From: Saprospiraceae bacterium
GTDB taxonomy: Bacteria; Bacteroidota; Bacteroidia; Chitinophagales; Saprospiraceae
Reading direction: 5' to 3'
NCBI GenBank assembly: GCA_016710265.1
Contig: JADJJL010000003.1
Span: forward strand, 263,001-327,000
DNA length: 64,000 nucleotides
Position numbers and translations under genes: made by a program. Below are positions 37,714-47,406 of this stretch, in pieces; within the stretch, counting starts at the first letter, position 1; each line of letters starts with the position of its first letter. The notes beneath the pieces were generated by a model. That model saw only the letters and a list, made by a program, of their open reading frames with translations. It made no database searches and was not told where the DNA came from.

Positions 37714-38933
37714 ACATTGTTTCCTTTTTGAGTTGGAAGTATTTAATTAAGAGAAAAACTTCACAGGCCATACACTTGATCACGGGTATCTCTATCATCG
37801 GAATAACCATCGGTACAGCGGCATTAATTATCGTGCTTTCAGTTTTCAACGGATTTGAAGAATTGCTCAATGGAATGTTTAGCAAATACAATCCCGACAT
37901 CAAAATTGTCTCTGTGGACTCAGGAATTTTTGAAGAAGATTCTGTAATGATGGCTAAAATAAAATCATGGCCTGAGATTATCGCTTGTTCGGGCTCATTG
38001 GACATCACCGGGATGATTCAATATGGAGACAGTCAGGATTTTGGTACCATCAAAGGCATTGGTTCAAATTATGCCAAGGTGATCGATTTGGATTCCGCTT
38101 TGTTGGAAGGCCGGTTAATGGATTCGATTCCAACTTTTCATCAAGGGATACTGGGATTGGGACTCGCCAATAAGCTTGGTGTTTCGTTGAACAATATTTC
38201 TAACCGGGTCCAAATATACACCCCCACTTCAGATACAGAATCCGATAAAATTAGTGCGGATCAATTTGGAAAAAATGCGGTGAGTCCCATGGGCATTATT
38301 ATTTTACATCAAGAGATGGACAATGAATTAATGATGGTTCCGCTTGCGGATTTACAGGATTGGACAGGAGCAGTAAATAAAATTTCTTCCATTGAAATTA
38401 AAGCACGTCCTGGAGTGGCCATTGAGCCATTGATCAGCAAACTGCAAGAATTATTGGGTTCCAATTTTAAAGTGAAAGATCGTTACCGTCAGGATGAGGC
38501 ATTTCTAAAAATTATGAATCTGGAGAAATGGTTGTTTTACCTCTTGTTTAGTCTGACCCTTGTCCTGGTGTCATTTACCATCATGGGAGCACTTTGGATG
38601 ATTGTTTTGGAAAAAAGGCTGGACATCTCCATCCTTAAATCCATTGGTATGACCAATCGGTCAATCAAGCAAGTATTTTTATTTTTAGGAATTGGCATAG
38701 GAGCCATCGGATTGATCTCAGGATTTGCACTGGCATTGGGATTTTACTTTATGCAGACGGAGTATGCGTTGATTCGTGTACCTGAAGAATTTATCATTGA
38801 TTCCTATCCCATAGCCCTAAAATCGGTCGATTTTTTAACGGTGAGTTGTACCGTCATGTTGATTACTTTATTGGCCAGTTTATTGCCGATTGCCAAAATC
38901 AATGAGGTCAAAGCCATTTTTAGAGAGGATTAA
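37710..38933 (+). CDS. ABC transporter permease, LolC/LolE-like (FtsX family)
   Basis: 407 residues. One N-terminal membrane helix (LITGISIIGITIGTAALIIVLSVFNGFE, described here in parts) precedes a large periplasmic domain (about 50-265), then three helices at the C-terminus (FLFLGIGIGAIGLISGFAL and SCTVMLITLLASLLPIAK). FtsX-type permeases of this layout extract lipoproteins from the inner membrane or move other lipids. No ATPase partner lies in the window. It overlaps the GH3 fusion gene (ATGA) and the next small gene (TAATG), so it sits in a tightly packed operon. Confidence 0.87.
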   Translation: MNIVSFLSWKYLIKRKTSQAIHLITGISIIGITIGTAALIIVLSVFNGFEELLNGMFSKYNPDIKIVSVDSGIFEEDSVMMAKIKSWPEIIACSGSLDITGMIQYGDSQDFGTIKGIGSNYAKVIDLDSALLEGRLMDSIPTFHQGILGLGLANKLGVSLNNISNRVQIYTPTSDTESDKISADQFGKNAVSPMGIIILHQEMDNELMMVPLADLQDWTGAVNKISSIEIKARPGVAIEPLISKLQELLGSNFKVKDRYRQDEAFLKIMNLEKWLFYLLFSLTLVLVSFTIMGALWMIVLEKRLDISILKSIGMTNRSIKQVFLFLGIGIGAIGLISGFALALGFYFMQTEYALIRVPEEFIIDSYPIALKSVDFLTVSCTVMLITLLASLLPIAKINEVKAIFRED

Positions 38934-39322
38934 TGGATCTCTCCATTAACTTTGCACTTGGAATGGAAGCATGGGAATTAGAATTCGAGTATTTACGCAT
39001 CAGACATTTTATCAAAGATAAATTTGGTAAAACGGAATTGCCTGATCTCAATACCATCTTGTTATTAATTGGAATACAAGAACTTGGTAAAGTGAGTACC
39101 ACAAAATTCACTAAAGAAGAGAAGACCGATTTATTGCACATTGCCACCTGCAGATTGCTCAGTCAGGATGGATATTATGAGTTTGAGGGACTGGATCAAG
39201 ATGGCTGGCCGCATTACCTCATGATAAAACCTTTTACCCTCAAAGGCGTTAAAGAACAGGAAAATTACCTTAAGGAATTGGTGATTTCTTATTTTAAAAC
39301 AGAATATTCTACATTGTTATAA
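38933..39322 (+). CDS. Conserved hypothetical protein
   Basis: 129 residues, soluble and mostly alpha-helical by composition, with no signal peptide. I recognise no named domain. The start ATG 38933 overlaps the permease stop by one base, which suggests translational coupling. An alternative start at ATG 38963 (MEAWELEFEYLR) lies 9 nt after a TAACTTTG box (38947-38954), so this shorter form could have its own promoter. Function unknown; it may be a helper of the permease. Confidence 0.65.
   Translation: MDLSINFALGMEAWELEFEYLRIRHFIKDKFGKTELPDLNTILLLIGIQELGKVSTTKFTKEEKTDLLHIATCRLLSQDGYYEFEGLDQDGWPHYLMIKPFTLKGVKEQENYLKELVISYFKTEYSTLL
38947..38954 (+). promoter_or_regulatory. Possible internal -7 box (TAACTTTG)
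   Basis: The exact TAnnTTTG sequence lies 9 nt before ATG 38963, inside the first codons of the 38933 frame. It may drive a near-leaderless shorter transcript, or be chance. Confidence 0.3.
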
Positions 39323-39335
39323 ATCCATATAAAGT

Positions 39336-39983
39336 ATGATTCGATTCTTGTTAAACTTGTCTTTGGTTTTAATTGTAATGTCTTGTGGACAGAAAAAATC
39401 CGATGAGTTGGTGATCATAGAAACTTCTTTTGGCACCATGAAAGCCAAGTTATACGACAGCACTCCTAAACACAAAGCCAATTTTATAAAACTGATCAAG
39501 TCAAATTACTACGATGATCTATTATTTCACAGGGTGATGCAGGGATTTATGATTCAAGGAGGAGACCCGGAGTCAAAGAATGCTCCTCAGGGCGCCATGT
39601 TAGGATCCGGAGGACCGGGGTATACGATTGATGCAGAAATTGGCAAATTTCATTTTAAAGGGGCTCTTTGTGCAGCCCGTCAAAGTGATGCCGTTAATCC
39701 GGAAAAGAAATCTTCAGGCTCCCAATTTTATATTGTACAAGGTCAACCCACGGACGCAGCTCAAATACAAATGATGAACGCTACCAAAGGGATTAAATAC
39801 ACTCAAGAAGATTTTAACAAATATGCCCAATTGGGTGGCGCTCCATTTTTAGACGGAGACTATACCGTTTTTGGAGAAGTGGTGGAAGGTATGGAAGTAA
39901 TTGACAAAATTGCTGCAGCACAAACTTTACCTGGAGACAGACCTGTTGCCGACATTAAAATGAAAGTAAGATTGGGTCAATAA
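39336..39983 (+). CDS. Lipoprotein peptidyl-prolyl cis-trans isomerase (cyclophilin)
   Basis: 215 residues. The lipobox VMSC at residues 14-17 anchors it to the envelope. The cyclophilin fold is complete: FHRVMQGFMIQGGDP carries the catalytic Arg, Phe and Gln, and GSQFYIVQGQP follows. An insertion with two lysine-rich loops is common in Bacteroidota enzymes. The product should assist folding of exported proteins. It is followed 33 bp later by a second cyclophilin that shares most motifs, so a tandem duplication is likely. Confidence 0.92.
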   Translation: MIRFLLNLSLVLIVMSCGQKKSDELVIIETSFGTMKAKLYDSTPKHKANFIKLIKSNYYDDLLFHRVMQGFMIQGGDPESKNAPQGAMLGSGGPGYTIDAEIGKFHFKGALCAARQSDAVNPEKKSSGSQFYIVQGQPTDAAQIQMMNATKGIKYTQEDFNKYAQLGGAPFLDGDYTVFGEVVEGMEVIDKIAAAQTLPGDRPVADIKMKVRLGQ

Positions 39984-40016
39984 GACCAGATTTACAGATT
40001 AATGATTTATTTAAAC

Positions 40017-40904
40017 ATGAGAAATATATTGTTTTTTCTTTTTGCTAGCATTGGCCTTGTTTTATCAGCGCAAAAGAAAAGCGCCAAATTTTCGGTAGAG
40101 TCCGCCCAGGTTAAAATTCCACAAGGAATTCAATTCACCAATCTTTCTGCACAAGCCAAATCTTATGAATGGGATTTTGGTGACGGTGTAAAATCCACAG
40201 AAAAAGATCCGATCCATCATTATAAAAAATCTGGAATCTACCATGTTAGTTTGAAAGCGATGTTTGGAAAAAAGACGAAAGATTTTAAAATGAAAATCGA
40301 AGTCTTGCATCCGGATCAATGTTTGGTACGAATTGAAACCCAATATGGTAATATGTTGGTTCACTTATATGATGAAACTCCGCAACACAGAGATAATTTT
40401 ACAAAACTGGCAGAGGAAGGCTTTTATCAAGATTTAATTTTTCACCGTGTGATCTCCGGTTTTATGATTCAGGGTGGAGATCCCGATTCTAGAAACGCCA
40501 ATGCCAACAGCCCATTGGGAAGTGGTGGACCAGGTTATACCATCCCTGCTGAAATTAATAAAAGATTTATCCACAAAAAAGGTGCACTTGCTGCTGCCAG
40601 AACGGGAGATGCGGTTAATCCTCAGAAAAAATCTTCGGGATCACAGTTTTACATTGTACAGGGTGGTGTGCAAACAGAAGATATGTTGACCCGGATCGAG
40701 GATCAGAAAGGCATAAAATATTCAGAAGATCAAATTAAAACATACACCAGCATAGGTGGTACTCCTTTTTTGGATCAAGAATATACCGTATTTGGGGAGG
40801 TCATTGAAGGACTTGAAGTCATTGATAAAATTGCTGCTGTTCAGACAGGCCGGGCGGATCGTCCTGCGGAAGATGTTAAAATGAAGATTTATTTTTTGCA
40901 TTAA
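40017..40904 (+). CDS. Secreted PKD-domain cyclophilin
   Basis: 295 residues from ATG 40017; an ATG five codons earlier is possible. The signal peptide ends VLSAQ. Residues about 25-100 form a PKD domain (SYEWDFGDGVKSTEKDP ... YKKSGIYHVSLKA). The rest is a cyclophilin with FHRVISGFMIQGGDPD and GSQFYIVQGG, so catalysis should be intact. A PKD-cyclophilin fusion is unusual and suggests a surface or periplasmic foldase with a substrate- or wall-binding module. It is the second copy of a tandem pair. Confidence 0.9.
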   Translation: MRNILFFLFASIGLVLSAQKKSAKFSVESAQVKIPQGIQFTNLSAQAKSYEWDFGDGVKSTEKDPIHHYKKSGIYHVSLKAMFGKKTKDFKMKIEVLHPDQCLVRIETQYGNMLVHLYDETPQHRDNFTKLAEEGFYQDLIFHRVISGFMIQGGDPDSRNANANSPLGSGGPGYTIPAEINKRFIHKKGALAAARTGDAVNPQKKSSGSQFYIVQGGVQTEDMLTRIEDQKGIKYSEDQIKTYTSIGGTPFLDQEYTVFGEVIEGLEVIDKIAAVQTGRADRPAEDVKMKIYFLH

Positions 40905-40959
40905 TTTTTGAGGAAATTAATGGCACAAGTGGAACTTGTCAAGCTTTAGCATGAAACTT

Positions 40960-41140
40960 GCGCCAGCAATGAAATTTTTAAGAGAAAAGAATTGCTCACT
41001 GATGGCACAGATTTACACAGATAATCAAATTCATCTGTGTTCATCTGAGGAATCTGTGAGAAAAAGACTCACTCATGGATGGCACAGATTTACACAGATA
41101 ATAACATTCATTTGTGTTCAATGAGGAACCTATGAAAAAA
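40960..41140. repeat. Dispersed repeat, two 77-bp units with CACAGATTTACACAGAT
   Basis: Two degenerate units have GATGGCACAGATTTACACAG at 41001 and 41078, each followed by a complementary ATCTGTGT- or TTTGTGTTCA-type segment that can form a stem. The preceding ACTTGCGCCAGCAAT (from about 40959) recurs near 56,113. This is non-coding repetitive DNA of the kind widespread in Bacteroidota and other phyla. Confidence 0.7.
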
Positions 41141-41196
41141 ATAATTTATTCACAGTTTTCGCAGCTTGAAGGAAAAATTAATTAAATCTTTGGCTT

Positions 41197-42606
41197 TTAG
41201 TTAGAATAACTAAAATAACGAACCATCCCTTTCAACTTAACATCCTCCTTTAACTCAGGAAGAATTTCAAATAGAACTTTTAGTCCGTCATTGGAATCTT
41301 GAAGAATTTCTTCAATCAAAGTATACGCTTCGTTGGCAGAATCGTTGAAAAAAAGCCACGCGACCCTGCAACAACTTAAATCCGTGCCCACAGAATATTT
41401 ATCAGCCTTGTCTAAAATTTTGGCTACTTTGCTGTAATTTTTATTTTTTAACAAAAACTGAATAAATCGAGTCCAATATAGACTTTGTTCTTGTCCAAGA
41501 TTGGCCGCTTTGTTATAATGGAATTCTGCTTTTTTCAATAGTCCCATATTTTCATTGGCAACGGCAGCACCCAGATGAAATTCTTCTCTGTATTCATCTA
41601 ATTCTAGTGCTTCCTGATAACAATCTAAGGCTTTGGTCCAGTTTGATTCATGCGTATAACATTCACCTAGATAAAAGAACACCTCATCATTGTAAGGATC
41701 CTGAGCAATGGATTGTTTTAATAATTCTTTGGCTTCAGAGTGACGGTTGAGTTTGGTCAAACATTCAGCCATGTAAACTATCATTTCTGTATCTGGACCA
41801 AAGATGTCATTGGCTTCGTGATAACAGCGGTAGGCTTTTTCGTATTGGCCCAATTGAAGCGACAATTCTGCACAATCCAGGTAGGCTTGTTCAAATTGTG
41901 GATTGATCAAATAAGAGTATTCCAAAGCTTCCAGCGCTTTTTCATACTCACCGATGCAAGACCAGGCGTGGCCAAGATTGTACCAAGCTAAATGAGAATA
42001 AGGATTTTGGTCGATGATATGTTGGTGAAGTGAGATACTCTCTTCATATTTCTTTGAAAACTCAACGCTGACCCAAATTTGTTGGAGCGCTTTGGAATTG
42101 TTGGGATTCAAAGTTAACGCTTCTTTGAGCGAATAGAACATTTTTTCAAAGTCTTTCATGGATTCGTAGATAAATGCTTCTGCCAAAATAATTTCTTGCA
42201 AATCGGTCTTGTGGTATCCGCATCTAAACCCTGAGATAAAGTGCAAAGCTTCGTGTTCCTTTCTTTGAAGACAAAATATTTTCACCTTTGTAAAAATAAG
42301 ATCTATATCATGTGAAGGAGCAAATTGCTCTGCGAAACTTATCGAATCTAAAGCTTCTTCCAATCTTGATTGGCGCATCAATAATCGTGCGCGGATCAAA
42401 TGAAAGTCTGCTTTTGTCTTATATTGAGAAAGCGCTAAATTAACCACCTCAAGTGCACTGTTGATGTGACCTTGATGTTCGTAATGATTGATTAATTTAT
42501 TAAAAGATTTTTCAGGCCATAACTCAGGACTAAAAGACCTGACTGTTCCTTCAAACTCAGAAATGAGTTGTGTGAGTTTTGTATTTGGTTTGGCTTCGTT
42601 TGACAC
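41197..42606 (-). CDS. TPR-repeat protein
   Basis: 469 residues starting at GTG 42606, since no closer ATG exists. At least eight TPR motifs fill the sequence (for example HLAWYNLGHAWSCIGEYEKA, NDEVFFYLGECYTHESNWTKA, REEFHLGAAVANENMGLLKKA). There is no signal peptide or membrane helix, so it should be a cytoplasmic scaffold. No partner is evident. It is a single-gene unit on the minus strand between a repeat region and a 225-bp gap. Confidence 0.85.
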   Translation of the reverse strand: MSNEAKPNTKLTQLISEFEGTVRSFSPELWPEKSFNKLINHYEHQGHINSALEVVNLALSQYKTKADFHLIRARLLMRQSRLEEALDSISFAEQFAPSHDIDLIFTKVKIFCLQRKEHEALHFISGFRCGYHKTDLQEIILAEAFIYESMKDFEKMFYSLKEALTLNPNNSKALQQIWVSVEFSKKYEESISLHQHIIDQNPYSHLAWYNLGHAWSCIGEYEKALEALEYSYLINPQFEQAYLDCAELSLQLGQYEKAYRCYHEANDIFGPDTEMIVYMAECLTKLNRHSEAKELLKQSIAQDPYNDEVFFYLGECYTHESNWTKALDCYQEALELDEYREEFHLGAAVANENMGLLKKAEFHYNKAANLGQEQSLYWTRFIQFLLKNKNYSKVAKILDKADKYSVGTDLSCCRVAWLFFNDSANEAYTLIEEILQDSNDGLKVLFEILPELKEDVKLKGMVRYFSYSN

Positions 42607-42831
42607 TACCTTCTCAGGGATTAAATAATGACAGCGTAAAAGTAGATATTTCTAAACACAACCGCCACAAATAATTTTTTCAATTATTTTTTTTCAAACA
42701 TGCACCAAAAAATTGATTTATCTAATAACGATCACCTCACCTTTTTACAAATTATAAAAAATTTGTATATCTGAATACTTTTTTTCTAATCTATTGTTTA
42801 TCACGCAAAAACAACTGTGATAAAAAAAAAT

Positions 42832-43725
42832 TTAATCTGTGCGCTTTTTGAGCTCTATTTGCGTTTTTCCAGACAACCACACACCCAACATGATCACCAA
42901 TCCTGCCAGGATCGTTTGAAGAGTCAATTGATCTTTTCCTGTCATATATGCAATCAAAACTGCAATCAAAGGCTGCAAATAGATGTATTGACTGACCAAG
43001 GAGGGCTCCACCAATTCTAGTGCTTTGGCATTCAGAGCATATGCTAAAAAACTTGTAAAAATCAACACAAAAATCAAGCTTGCCCAATGTTCCAATTTAA
43101 ATTCTGACCAGGGTGCTTGATAAAGATCATTCCAACCAAACGGAATACAAAATGCAAGAGCAATGAGAAACAAATATTTCATCATTTCGAAGGCGCCATA
43201 CTTCGAAATTAATTTTGGTGCTTGCGTCAAAAAAAATCCAAACGACAAAGCATTTCCAAACACCATTAAATCCCCAAGTACATCAACCACCATAGAATTC
43301 TGTACACCCAACCTTGTAATAATGGATGCGGCTCCCCCAAATCCAAACAGACAACCCAACCATTGAAGTAAACTTAATTTTTTACCTTGAAAACCAATGA
43401 TGGCCAATACAATCAAGGGCGTACAGATCATGATCAGCGCTGCGTGAATTGGACTAGTTCTTTCCAGGCCATTGAAAAAAAGTAATTGGTTGGCTAAAAC
43501 GCCGGTAACTGCACAAAGCAAAAAAAGGCCGTAATCTTTTTTTTCTATTTTAATGGGTTTTCCAAAAAATAAAAGGAAAAAGAAGAGCGCTGCTAAAATT
43601 CGCAGGAGTATAAATCCATTGGCTCCCAACAATCCAGGGTCCATAATAATTTTAGCAATGCTGTAATTGGCACCATAGATGATCGCGACAATGGCCAACA
43701 TCAAATGTGCTCTCAAGTTAGTCAT
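42832..43725 (-). CDS. EamA-family (DMT) transporter
   Basis: 297 residues with ten membrane segments in two EamA halves (AHLMLAIVAIIYGANYSIAK at the start; VSQYIYLQPLIAVLIAYMTG near the end). The family exports metabolites such as amino acids. The ATG directly follows the stop of the O-antigen ligase-like gene, so the two are translationally linked on the minus strand. The substrate is not predictable. Confidence 0.88.
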   Translation of the reverse strand: MTNLRAHLMLAIVAIIYGANYSIAKIIMDPGLLGANGFILLRILAALFFFLLFFGKPIKIEKKDYGLFLLCAVTGVLANQLLFFNGLERTSPIHAALIMICTPLIVLAIIGFQGKKLSLLQWLGCLFGFGGAASIITRLGVQNSMVVDVLGDLMVFGNALSFGFFLTQAPKLISKYGAFEMMKYLFLIALAFCIPFGWNDLYQAPWSEFKLEHWASLIFVLIFTSFLAYALNAKALELVEPSLVSQYIYLQPLIAVLIAYMTGKDQLTLQTILAGLVIMLGVWLSGKTQIELKKRTD

Positions 43726-45000
43726 TTAAACGGCTACGGTATTTTTTAAATAATTTTCAGAACTTAAAGAAAGTTTTTCTATTAAATAGACAAAGAGAAA
43801 AAGAGCGATACCTATTTGCGTGTTTAAGGTATGCTCATATAACATGGAACTCCATACAATGATTTGCAAGGCAGGAATCCATTCTTTTTGCCATGCTTTT
43901 GGGTGGAATAAACTCAAAGCCATAAGAAATACCAACACCAAGATATTTAGTATTCCGTAATAAGCCCATGAAAAAATAAACTGATTGTGTGGAAATCGAA
44001 TATCCTGATGGTTAAATACCTTTTGATAATTGATTTTAGTGGATTCATTGATATCGCCCGCACCTGTACCCAAGATCGGATGTTCTTTGACCATTTGCCA
44101 TCCGGCCTGAATAGATTTCAATCGCTCCAAATCAGAATAGTACAACCATTTACCCCGATACAGTTCTCCGATTTGCCAAATGGTGTAATAGTATTTGTTT
44201 TGTAAACTAGGACTGAGAGATAAGGCCACCATCACCAAGACGATCATCGCTAAAATGATCATCAATGCTTTTTTCCACAATTGTCGTCGATAACACCAGA
44301 TTAGAATAAAGCTGATAAGCGCAAAGTAAAATGCCAACAATCCGGATTTAACACTGAGCGCATGGATTACATAAAAGAAATAGAAAAATCCAACTTTGTC
44401 CCACCAGAAATTGAAAATATAGTTTTTGTCTAAGAAAGATTTAAACAAAAGAAAGGCGGCCATCGCCATAATGAGGCTAAAACGGATGTGGGATATCGGA
44501 GTGGGAATGGCTTTGCCGCGCAACAATAATAAATTGTATTCATCATAATGCAAAAAGTAGCGAATCATCACAAACAAGGATACCGTTAAACAACTGAACA
44601 CAAAAATTCGCAGAAGCCAAATGAAATCCTGCGGTCTCATTTTAGAATGTGCCATCCAAACCAAAGGGATCACCAACATGGGCAAGAGCAAACGCAATTG
44701 AAACCAATATTCCTTTAATTCTGAAGACCAAAGCCCAGACAAGGCCACTGTAAAAAAATAAAAAAAGATGAGCTGAGCTTTGCGGTCCTGTAAAATCGCG
44801 GACCACAAATTTTGGAACTGGATTTTGGAAGCAATCAGTTTATTTCCAATAGAATCAGAAAGAAGAATGGACAAAAACATAATCATGGTGCTGATGCTCA
44901 ACAAATACATCGACCAGGAGAGCGATACAAAGAAGACCAGTCCTCCAAACAAGAAGACTTTATAAGAAGGAGACCATCCTTTAAAATAACTGAGCTGCAT
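43726..45000 (-). CDS. O-antigen ligase/polymerase family membrane protein
   Basis: 424 residues from ATG 45000; a TTG at 45027 is less likely. It has about 11-12 membrane segments with a large periplasmic loop around GTGAGDINESTKINYQKV ... RFPHNQFIFSWAYYG, the family signature of Wzy/WaaL-type proteins. These join or extend surface glycans using undecaprenyl-linked substrates. It shares an operon with the EamA transporter. Ligase versus polymerase cannot be told from sequence. Confidence 0.82.
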   Translation of the reverse strand: MQLSYFKGWSPSYKVFLFGGLVFFVSLSWSMYLLSISTMIMFLSILLSDSIGNKLIASKIQFQNLWSAILQDRKAQLIFFYFFTVALSGLWSSELKEYWFQLRLLLPMLVIPLVWMAHSKMRPQDFIWLLRIFVFSCLTVSLFVMIRYFLHYDEYNLLLLRGKAIPTPISHIRFSLIMAMAAFLLFKSFLDKNYIFNFWWDKVGFFYFFYVIHALSVKSGLLAFYFALISFILIWCYRRQLWKKALMIILAMIVLVMVALSLSPSLQNKYYYTIWQIGELYRGKWLYYSDLERLKSIQAGWQMVKEHPILGTGAGDINESTKINYQKVFNHQDIRFPHNQFIFSWAYYGILNILVLVFLMALSLFHPKAWQKEWIPALQIIVWSSMLYEHTLNTQIGIALFLFVYLIEKLSLSSENYLKNTVAV

Positions 45001-45261
45001 AAGAAGTCCCAAAAGTAGGACTTTCAAAGGAATGAGACTTTTTATTTGAAAGGAAAGAAAATCTCTAGTGATTTAGGATATACAAAACTTAATTAATGTG
45101 CAGTTTACTGACAAAAATTAAGCATGTGATTGATTAATGTATTTTTACACATTATGATTTAATTTAATTATAAAAAAAATTAACTTTTGATTATTTAGAA
45201 TTTCACATTTGTTCTTACCTTACCGTGGTAAAATCATCATTCACAAAAAAACCTATCAGAA

Positions 45262-47390
45262 ATGAGCGTAGATCCCAAACACATCAGGAATGTCGTTTTA
45301 TTAGGTCATTCGCATGCAGGAAAGACCAGTTTGATTGAAGCCATGTTATTTGAAGCAAAGGCCATCACAAGAAGAGGCAGCATCGAAGGAGCCAACACCG
45401 TTTCAGATTTTACAGAATTGGAACAAGAAAGGAAAGGAAGTCTTTTTAGCAAATTGATGCACGTCAGTTGGAAAGAATCCAAAATCAATATCATAGACAC
45501 TCCAGGATCAGATGATTTTGTGGGTGAGATTTTAGCGTCCATGAAAGTAGCCGATCTTGGTATAATGGTGCTCAATGCGGCCCATGGGGTAGAAGTAGGT
45601 ACAGAACTCATTTGGGAATACAAAGAAAAATTTCAATTGCCGGGAATGTTTGTCATCAACCAGATAGACCACGAAAAATCAGATTTCGAAACGACTCTGG
45701 ATCAAGCCATCGCACGTTTTGGTCCGAGGTTAATACCATTTCAATATCCGTATAACCAAGGTAAAGGATTTAACGCAATCATCGATGCCTTAAGAATGGT
45801 TATGTATGAATTTTCTGCTGAAGGAGGTAAGCCCGCAAAAAAAGAAATTCCTGCCTCTGAAATGGAAAAGGCCCAAAAATGCACAATGCCATCGTAGAAG
45901 CAGCCGCTGAAAACGATGACAGCTTAATGGAACGTTTTTTTGAAACAGGCTCGCTGGATGAATCCGAATTAGCAGATGGGCTGCGTAAAGGAATCGCCAA
46001 TCAACAATTGTTTCCAGTTTTTTGTGCATCAGCCACGGCCAACAAAGGTACCGGAAGGATTATGGGTTTCATCAATGATGTTTGTCCATCTCCTGCAGAC
46101 AGACCTGCAGCCAAAACCAATAAAGGAGATTTGCAGATTTCTGCTTCTGGTCCAGCGATCGTATTTATTTATAAAACTTTTAGCGAACCCAAAGTTGGAA
46201 AAGTCTCTTATTTTAAAGTCTATTCAGGAAAGGTAAAAGCAGGTGATGAATTGATCAACAATGCCAACAGAGGCCATGAGCGCCTCAATCAAATTTTTAT
46301 ATCCAATGGTAAAAACAGAGAACCCGTCGATGAATTGTGTGCAGGTGATTTAGGTGTGGTCGTTAAATTAAGAGACAGCCATACCAACAATACATTGGCG
46401 GTCAAAGGCAATGATACCGAAATAGAAAAAATCCCATTTCCTGATCCACGAATCAGAGCGGCCATCCATACCGAAAACAAAAACGATCTCGAAAAACTTA
46501 TTAAAAGTATCCACGATTTACAAGAAGAAGATCCAACTTTAATTTTGGAGCAGTCCCAAAGACTAAAACAGAATATTTTGCATGGTCAGGGACAATTGCA
46601 TTTGGATTTGGTCAAATACAGAATAGAAAAATTGCATGGATTGCACATGGATTACATCAAGCCAAGAATTCCATATTTGGAGACCATCACCAAATCTTCT
46701 GATACTTCTTACAGACATAAAAAACAAACAGGTGGCTCCGGACAGTTTGCAGAAGTGCATATGCGGATAGAACCATTTTTTGAAGAGATGGCGGATCCCG
46801 CAGGTTTGACAGTGAGACACAGAGAATCTGAGCCACTGGACTGGGGAGGAAAATTGGCATTTTACTGGTGCATTGTAGGAGGATCTATTGATTCCAAATT
46901 CTCAAGTGCCATTAAAAAAGGAGTGATGAATAAAATGATCGAAGGACCGTTGACAGGATCTTATTGTACCAATATCAGGGTATCGGTCTACGATGGTAAA
47001 ATGCATGCGGTGGACAGCAACGACATGGCTTTTCAAATAGCAGGCACCATGGCTTTCAAAGAAGCATTCCAACACGCATCCTCACAATTAATGGAGCCGG
47101 TCTATGATTTGGAAATATTGTGCTCCGATGAATTTATGGGAGACATCATGGGAGATTTGCAAACCAGAAGAGCGATCATCATGGGAATGGATTCAGACGG
47201 ACATTACCAAAAAATAAAAGCACGCGTACCATTGGCAGAGATGCACAATTATTCTTCATCGCTTAGATCATTGTCCCAAGGTAAAGCCAAGTTTTCTATG
47301 AAGATGGCTGAATACGCGCCGGTTGCTCCGGACATTCAATCCAAACTCATTCAGGAATATCAGGCTTTGCACAAAGAGTCAGAAGAATAA
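45262..47390 (+). pseudogene. Elongation factor G paralogue, interrupted by a frameshift
   Basis: The first frame (45262-45897) holds the GTPase domain: P-loop GHSHAGKTSL, DTPGSDDF in place of the usual DTPGHVDF, and NQID in place of NKxD. It ends at TAG 45895 shortly after CAAAAATGC (45874-45882). The rest of EF-G (domains II-V, including TGGSGQFAEVHMRIEP and ADMHN-like C-terminal parts) continues in the minus-one frame to 47390. One extra A in the A5 run would join them (KAQKMHNAIVEAA) to about 710 residues, normal for EF-G. The missing catalytic His and altered switch region (QERKGSLFS rather than QERGITI) place it in the EF-G2-like paralogue group. The frameshift may be real or a homopolymer error. 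Confidence 0.82.
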
Positions 47391-47406
47391 TAGCCTGAAA
47401 TTATTG

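Noticed and set aside
40936..41124. 62-codon frame after the PKD-cyclophilin gene
   Set aside because: It runs through a dispersed non-coding repeat, and its repeated peptide comes from the 77-bp units.
45862..45900. Programmed minus-one frameshift in the EF-G paralogue
   Set aside because: CAAAAAT is not a good slippery heptamer (the P-site codon would re-pair poorly) and no clear downstream stimulator was seen; a missing A is simpler. Kept only as an alternative.
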